Origin: Arthrobacter sp. StoSoilB22 | GTDB taxonomy: Bacteria > Actinomycetota > Actinomycetes > Actinomycetales > Micrococcaceae | Assembly (NCBI RefSeq): GCF_019977315.1 | Contig: NZ_AP024652.1 | Location: 3,658,001-3,722,000, forward strand | Length of the DNA: 64,000 bases | Direction: 5' to 3' | Part shown: in pieces, positions 59,614 to 64,000 of the stretch | How the letters are laid out: every line of letters begins with the position of its first letter | Numbering within the stretch: position 1 is the first letter of the stretch | Notes under the pieces: generated by a model | Databases searched by the model: none | The model's input: only the letters and a program-made list of their open reading frames with translations | Told to the model about the DNA's origin: nothing | Translations under genes and position numbers: made by a program

Positions 59614-60341
59614 TGAATACCATCATCCTCATCGCGGCAGACCTGGCCGCCATCACCATTTTGACGCTTGCCCTCTACCTCCGCCGGCACAGGCGCCGCG
59701 ACCTGGTTGTTTCTTACCTGGGCATGAACGTCGGCGTCCTGGCAGTCGCCACGGCATTGTCCGGTTCGGCCGCAGGCGTTGGCTTGGGGCTGGGTTTGTT
59801 TGGTGTTCTCTCCATCATTCGGCTCCGGTCCACGGAACTGGCCCAGCACGAGGTGGCCTACTACTTCTCGGCGTTGGCGCTGGGCTTGATCGCAGGCATC
59901 GGCGTCGAACCTCTCTGGCTGACGCTGTCCCTCATGGCGTTGGTCCTGCTGGTGATGTTCGTCGGCGACAACCCCCGGGTCCTCCCGGCCTACCGCCACC
60001 AGGTGGTGGTGCTGGACCGGGCCATCAACAACGAACCCGAGCTCTACGCCCGGCTGGAAGAAGTCCTCCACGGCACTGTCCACTCGGCCACCATTCAGGA
60101 ACTGGACCTGGTGAACGACAAAACGATCGTGGACGTACGATACGCGGTGCGGCCCCTCCATGAGGACCTATCCCAGCCGCGGCACGCCCAGCTTGGCTTC
60201 AACCAACCAGCCGGTGCGTTGACCCCGGCTCCGGAGGAACTCCCGGCCCAGTCCGCGCAGCCGGTTCAGCCGGCTCACTCCGCTCAGCCAGCACCCCAGC
60301 ACACCCAGCAATCCGTACCCACCTCGGCCGGTGTCGCATGA
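59613..60341 (+). CDS. DUF4956 membrane protein
   Basis: This 242-residue protein has about four membrane helices in residues 1-125 (VSYLGMNVGVLAVATALSG, GLGLGLFGVLSIIRLRSTEL, a characteristic DUF4956 motif, and LWLTLSLMALVLLVMFVG). A cytoplasmic beta/alpha domain follows (RLEEVLHGTVHSATIQELDLVNDKTIVDV) and the tail is rich in Pro/Gln/Ala. DUF4956 genes commonly sit with VTC-domain genes. The start overlaps the preceding stop by one base, and its own end overlaps the VTC gene by four. Confidence 0.9.
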   Translation: MNTIILIAADLAAITILTLALYLRRHRRRDLVVSYLGMNVGVLAVATALSGSAAGVGLGLGLFGVLSIIRLRSTELAQHEVAYYFSALALGLIAGIGVEPLWLTLSLMALVLLVMFVGDNPRVLPAYRHQVVVLDRAINNEPELYARLEEVLHGTVHSATIQELDLVNDKTIVDVRYAVRPLHEDLSQPRHAQLGFNQPAGALTPAPEELPAQSAQPVQPAHSAQPAPQHTQQSVPTSAGVA

Positions 60342-61126
60342 GCCGCATCGACGCCGAACCGATCATCCCGCAACTGAGCCAGCTTCCCGCCGTCGGGCTT
60401 GAAGAGCTCACTACCGAAGCCGCCCTGCTGACCCGGGTGGACCGAAAGTATCTGGTTCCTTCGGCAACGGCACGCAAGGTCCTGAGCACCTTCAGCTCCG
60501 AGGCCCGGGTCTTGGACATGGAAGGGAACCGCACGTTCGCTTACGACTCCGTGTACTTCGACACCGCCGAGTTGGACAGCTACATGCTCGCCGCGCACGG
60601 CAGGCGAAGGCGGTTCAAGATCCGTACCCGCACCTACCTGGACAGCGCGGTCAGCTTCCTGGAAGTGAAGACCGAAGGCGCTCGCGAGGCCACCGTCAAG
60701 GAGCGCATCCCCTATGAGCTGGGCGACCGGGACCGGCTCACGGAAGAGGGCCTGGCCTACGTGAATGAGACGCTGGCCGCGGCCATCGGTGACATGAGCA
60801 TCGGACCGCTGGAGCCGGTGCTTTCCACCCGCTACGACCGCACCACACTCTTCCTCCCCGAGTCCGGAAGCCGCGCGACCATCGACTCCGACGTCACGTG
60901 GCAAAGCCCAGACGGCCATCCCTGGGTTTTGGACAACGCGGTGGTGGTGGAGACGAAGTCCGGCTCAGCGCCCGGCCCTTTGGACAAGCACCTGTGGGCA
61001 CACGGCGTCCGGCCTTGCCGCATCTCCAAGTTCGCCACCGGCATGGCCGCACTCCACCCCGAGCTTCCGGCCAACCGCTGGAATCAAACCCTTCGACGCA
61101 GGATGCCCCTGCGCCCCCTCCACTGA
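60338..61126 (+). CDS. VTC-domain (polyphosphate-polymerase-like) protein
   Basis: This 262-residue protein has the VTC/triphosphate-tunnel fold: LLTRVDRKYLVP (basic entry strand, about 30-41), YDSVYFDTAELDSY, RRRRFKIRTRTYLDSAVSFLEVKTEG (alternating Arg and Glu-x-Lys, about 88-113), LSTRYDRTTLFLP and a final AVVVETKSGSAPG. The basic and acidic tunnel residues for NTP/polyphosphate chemistry look intact. Soluble VTC proteins beside DUF4956 and a GT2 suggest polyphosphate or a phosphorylated surface polymer as product, which is inference. Confidence 0.9.
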   Translation: MSRIDAEPIIPQLSQLPAVGLEELTTEAALLTRVDRKYLVPSATARKVLSTFSSEARVLDMEGNRTFAYDSVYFDTAELDSYMLAAHGRRRRFKIRTRTYLDSAVSFLEVKTEGAREATVKERIPYELGDRDRLTEEGLAYVNETLAAAIGDMSIGPLEPVLSTRYDRTTLFLPESGSRATIDSDVTWQSPDGHPWVLDNAVVVETKSGSAPGPLDKHLWAHGVRPCRISKFATGMAALHPELPANRWNQTLRRRMPLRPLH

Positions 61127-61170
61127 CATTCCCTCCACAGACTTTCCCTCCACAGACTTAGGAATCCACT

Positions 61171-62754
61171 ATGCGCTCCTTCCGCACTTCCCTTTCCGTT
61201 GCCGCCGTCGCCCTGGCCATTTCCTTGGCCGGCTGCTCCACGGCCGCCACCAGCTCAACGTCCACCGGCACCACCGGCACGTCAACCAGCACCACCCAGC
61301 AGGCCGTAACGGCCGGGACCATTGAAGAAGACACCCACTACGACAGCGACGACCTCACGTGGGACGCCGCAACGGAAGTGGCAATCAGCCTGTCCGACGG
61401 CGGCAGTAAAGTGACGTCGTCGTCCTCCACCGGCGTGGCTGTAGACGGCAACACCGTCACCATCAGCGCCGCGGGAACGTACCGCCTCAGCGGCTCGCTG
61501 AGCGACGGGCAGATCGTGGTTGCAGCCGGTGAGGAGGATACGGTTCGCATCATTCTGGACGGCGTGGAACTGGGCAACTCCACCGGCTCGCCGTTTGTAG
61601 TGCAGAGCGCCGACGAAGCGATCGTGTACTTGGACGAGGGCAGCACCAACACGTTAACGGATGCCACCACCTACGCCGACCAGGGCGAGGACTCCCCCAA
61701 TGCAGCCCTCTACTCCATGGCGGACCTGACCATCGCCGGGACCGGTGCCCTCACCGTCAACGGGAAATCCAACGACGGCATCGTTTCCAAGGACGGCCTG
61801 GTGATGGCTGCCGGCAAGGTCACCGTGGACGCCGTGGACGACGGCATTCGCGGCAAGGACTACACAGTGCTGCTGGACGGCGCGTACCAGGTGACCGCAG
61901 GCGGTGACGGCGTGAAGGCAGACAACGACACCGACGAGGGGCGGGGGTGGCTGTTGGTCAGCGGCGGCTCGTTGACAGTCAACGCGGGCGACGACGGCGT
62001 GAAGGCGTTCAACACCCTCACCGTTTCCGGCGGAACAGTCACCGTGGCCGAGTCGGAGGAAGGACTGGAAGCGCAGCACATTGTGGTCTCCGGCGGCGAC
62101 GTCACCGTCACAGCGAACGACGACGGCGTGAACGCCTCGGGTGGCTCTTCGACCAGTACCGATGCGGGCACGGCAGGCGGCGGAGGTCCAATGGGTGGCG
62201 GTATGGGCGGCGGGGAGACCGTTGGCGACTACACCGTGGACGTCTCCGGCGGAAACCTCACCATCAACTCAGAAGGTGACGGCCTGGACTCCAACGGCAA
62301 CGCCAGCATTTCCGGCGGGACCGTGGTGGTCAACGGCCCCACCAACGACGGCAACGGGGCCTTGGATGTGAACGGTGAACTGACCGTGACCGGCGGCACC
62401 GTAGCAGCGGCAGGCAGTGCCGGAATGGCGGTGACCCCGGGCACCTCTTCCACGCAGTCCGGTGTGCAGTTGACCTTCGACTCTTCGGTGTCTTCCGGCA
62501 CGCCTGTGCACATCGTAGACGCCACGGGAGCGGTGGTGGTGACATTCGTGACCACCAAAACCATCGCATCCCTGGTGTTCTCCTCCGCCGCGATCACCGA
62601 CGGTGCGACGTACACGGTGTACACGGGAGGCAGTGCTGACACGGAAGCCGGCGTCACCACAGGCTCCATCGACGGCGCAGAAGAACAAGGCACCGCGACC
62701 GCGGGCCAGTACACGCAGGCCCAAGGTCCCGGTGGTGGCGGCGGCCGCTGGTAA
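61171..62754 (+). CDS. DUF4353 carbohydrate-binding-type beta-helix lipoprotein
   Basis: This 527-residue exported lipoprotein has signal MRSFRTSLSVAAVALAISLA and lipobox LAGC (Cys 22), then a Ser/Thr-rich spacer. A long right-handed beta-helix with imperfect turns follows (ISAAGTYRLSGSLSDGQIVV; units such as VTVDAVDDGIRGKD, LTVNAGDDGVKAFN, VTVTANDDGVNASG). A glycine/methionine linker GGGGPMGGGMGGGE divides the helix, and the protein ends GPGGGGGRW. DUF4353 proteins often accompany DUF4956, VTC and CotH genes. It probably anchors or scaffolds a surface polymer. It is 44 bp after the VTC gene. Confidence 0.9.
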   Translation: MRSFRTSLSVAAVALAISLAGCSTAATSSTSTGTTGTSTSTTQQAVTAGTIEEDTHYDSDDLTWDAATEVAISLSDGGSKVTSSSSTGVAVDGNTVTISAAGTYRLSGSLSDGQIVVAAGEEDTVRIILDGVELGNSTGSPFVVQSADEAIVYLDEGSTNTLTDATTYADQGEDSPNAALYSMADLTIAGTGALTVNGKSNDGIVSKDGLVMAAGKVTVDAVDDGIRGKDYTVLLDGAYQVTAGGDGVKADNDTDEGRGWLLVSGGSLTVNAGDDGVKAFNTLTVSGGTVTVAESEEGLEAQHIVVSGGDVTVTANDDGVNASGGSSTSTDAGTAGGGGPMGGGMGGGETVGDYTVDVSGGNLTINSEGDGLDSNGNASISGGTVVVNGPTNDGNGALDVNGELTVTGGTVAAAGSAGMAVTPGTSSTQSGVQLTFDSSVSSGTPVHIVDATGAVVVTFVTTKTIASLVFSSAAITDGATYTVYTGGSADTEAGVTTGSIDGAEEQGTATAGQYTQAQGPGGGGGRW

Positions 62755-62761
62755 GTCAGAC

Positions 62762-62795
62762 AATGGGGGACTGGATTTCGGACCAGTCCCCCATT
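62762..62795 (+). terminator. Hairpin terminator of the envelope cluster
   Basis: AATGGGGGACTGG (62762-62774) pairs perfectly with CCAGTCCCCCATT (62783-62795), 7 bp after the DUF4353 stop. Only TT closes the right arm. Confidence 0.78.
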
Positions 62796-62827
62796 GACGT
62801 GTTTCAGAGTGTTGCTTAGGTTTAATT

Positions 62828-62841
62828 TGTTGGCGCTAACA
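62828..62841. promoter_or_regulatory. LacI-type operator before the GH43-like gene
   Basis: TGTTGGCGCTAACA is one base from the perfect palindrome TGTTAGCGCTAACA and has the central CG of LacI operators. It lies 22 bp before the GTG start. Confidence 0.6.
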
Positions 62842-62863
62842 CAGCCCATCAGCAAGGAACTAC

Positions 62864-63829
62864 GTGAGCAACCAAACCCAATCCCCGGTGAAGTCACCAC
62901 TCTTCAGGGACCCCATCGAGGACGGTGCCGCAGATCCCACCGTCATCTACAACCCGCGCGAGCAGGCCTGGTGGATGATCTACACCAACCGCCGCACCAC
63001 GGTCCCGTTCGAGGACGGACTCAGCTGGCTCTACGGTTCCAAGCTCGGAGTTGCATCATCCACGGACGGCACACACTGGGACTACCGCGGAACCCTTGAG
63101 GGCCTTGACTTCGAATGGGGCCACAACACTTTCTGGGCACCCGAAGTCTTCGAGCACGCGGGCACTTTCCACATGTACGTCAGCTACATCCGCGGCATCC
63201 CCGCCCACGGCAATCCGCATTCCATGGAAATCCACCACTACACCAGCCCGGACCTTCTGGCATGGACCCACCACGGATTAGTTCCGCTGAGCTCCAACCG
63301 GGTCATCGACGCCTGCGTGCACCCACTCCCCGGCGGCGGATTCCGCATGTGGTTTAAGGACGAGGTGCAAGGCTCGGAAACCTGGGCGGCGGACAGCGAC
63401 AACCTCTTCGATTGGAAGGTCCGGGGCCACGTACTGACCACACCCTCGGGCCACGAAGGGGCCAACGTTTTCCGCCTGGGCGGCTGGTACTGGATGATCG
63501 TGGACACGTGGTCCGGCCAGGAAGTGTACCGCTCTGACGATCTCGATTCATGGGAGAAACAAGGGGTCATCCTGGACGCAGCCATCGGCGACACCTTCGC
63601 ACGGACCGATGATGTGGGGCCGGGCCTCCACGCAGACGTGGTTGTCAACCATGGCCGCGGATGGATCTTCTACTTCACGCACCCCAGCCGCGCCGGTGCG
63701 AGCCACCCGACTGTCGAGAGCCGGCGGTCATCGGTGCTCGTTGCCGAACTCACCGTCCATGAGGGCGTGCTGCAGTGCGATCGGAACGCGGACAGCCTGC
63801 TGGTACTGAAGCAGCCCGAGAGCGCGTAG
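62864..63829 (+). CDS. Five-bladed beta-propeller glycoside hydrolase (GH43/GH117-like)
   Basis: This is a 321-residue cytoplasmic protein. The first blade has FRDPIEDGAADPTVIYN (acidic Asp), followed by WWMIYTNRR, GVASSTDGTHWDYRG, FWAPEVFEHAGTFHMYVSY, VIDACVHPLPGGGFRMWFKDE (candidate acid residues) and LGGWYWMIVDTWSGQEVYRSDDLDSWEKQG. The repeated S-x-D-x-x-x-W units are typical of GH43, GH62 and GH117 propellers acting on arabino-, xylo- or galacto-oligosaccharides. GTG 62864 is preceded by AAGGAA. A LacI-type palindrome in front implies sugar control; the regulator is outside the window. Confidence 0.85.
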   Translation: MSNQTQSPVKSPLFRDPIEDGAADPTVIYNPREQAWWMIYTNRRTTVPFEDGLSWLYGSKLGVASSTDGTHWDYRGTLEGLDFEWGHNTFWAPEVFEHAGTFHMYVSYIRGIPAHGNPHSMEIHHYTSPDLLAWTHHGLVPLSSNRVIDACVHPLPGGGFRMWFKDEVQGSETWAADSDNLFDWKVRGHVLTTPSGHEGANVFRLGGWYWMIVDTWSGQEVYRSDDLDSWEKQGVILDAAIGDTFARTDDVGPGLHADVVVNHGRGWIFYFTHPSRAGASHPTVESRRSSVLVAELTVHEGVLQCDRNADSLLVLKQPESA

Positions 63830-64000
63830 CTTCGCAACAGGGCTCGACGACGGTAAGCGACGTGCCGCCGTCGAGCCTCCACACGGGCAGGCCGTCCCCC
63901 TTAAGGCTCCCCGCAAACTTGATGCGAACTTGAGCCAATCGAAAAGCTTCCTTGATATAGCAGCGCCACGCTGGAAGCACGAAGCACCAATACCAAGGGG
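63830..64000. other. Terminal 171 bp: hairpin, no supported gene
   Basis: A 13-bp hairpin (63841-63853 with 63865-63877, GGCTCGACG/CGTCGAGCC, one mismatch) probably ends the GH43-like transcript. A minus-strand reading frame with a coherent stretch (VRIKFAGSLKGDGLPVWRL) crosses this region and may be the 3' end of a gene lying mostly to the right, but its stop would fall inside the GH43-like gene, so I leave it uncalled. Confidence 0.45.

Noticed and set aside
63750..63980. Minus-strand 76-codon frame at the right edge
   Set aside because: Its end lies inside the GH43-like gene. A coherent stretch is visible, but without sequence to the right it cannot be supported.

Overview
The window is high-G+C, densely coded DNA with short intergenic gaps. 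Gene content and order (GlxR-type crp, marP, ridA, ponA; actinobacterial purC-purD; homodimeric-type aceE; purine and allantoin catabolism) point to a free-living soil actinobacterium, most likely Micrococcaceae such as Arthrobacter or Paenarthrobacter. This assignment comes from recognising the families, not from a search. No prophage, insertion sequence or CRISPR array is visible.

Layout. 1-7.8 kb: alpha-galactoside locus, with a LacI regulator and an oxidoreductase divergent from an ABC sugar importer and a GH36 alpha-galactosidase, linked by three copies of one LacI-type palindrome. 7.8-15.6 kb: crp, marP, aroQ, a Nudix hydrolase, ridA, ponA and a phosphoesterase. 15.7-19.4 kb: a heterodimeric ABC exporter. 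19.5-21.4 kb: tRNA-Pro, then a tiny secreted peptide gene divergent from an HTH-TPR regulator. 21.4-25.2 kb: purC, purD, asparaginase and an SCP-like gene. 25.2-31.3 kb: dctA, an AbiEi/DUF559-like orphan, then an SDR/racemase/Mhp1-like transporter operon. 31.6-34.3 kb: aceE. 34.4-50.6 kb: xanthine dehydrogenase and its maturation genes, purine permeases, guanine and 8-oxoguanine deaminases, uricase and an IclR regulator. 50.8-55.9 kb: malic enzyme, malate synthase, an uncharacterised aldolase-like protein and allE. 57.4-62.8 kb: a translationally coupled envelope cluster (NAGPA, GT2-GtrA, DUF4956, VTC, DUF4353). The window ends with a GH43-like enzyme.

How the genes work together. Guanine, 8-oxoguanine, xanthine and urate are taken up and oxidised. 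Ureide nitrogen is released (AllE), and the glyoxylate carbon passes through malate synthase and malic enzyme to pyruvate and then AceE. A 17-bp palindrome of the form TTTCC-N7-GGAAA recurs before dctA, the Mhp1-like permease, aceE, the guanine/8-oxoguanine deaminase pair, a 58-residue orphan and malic enzyme/iclR, which suggests one IclR regulon.

The most novel-looking item is at 19.75-21.37 kb. A 74-residue Sec-exported precursor carries the octapeptide IGNWPDPM twice, once at its extreme C-terminus, and the two copies differ only by synonymous changes. It is divergent from an XRE-TPR regulator of RRNPP-like architecture, with a palindrome over the probable peptide promoter. This looks like a peptide quorum-sensing module in an actinobacterium. 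The window also holds several dispersed families of palindromic intergenic repeats at gene 3' ends.
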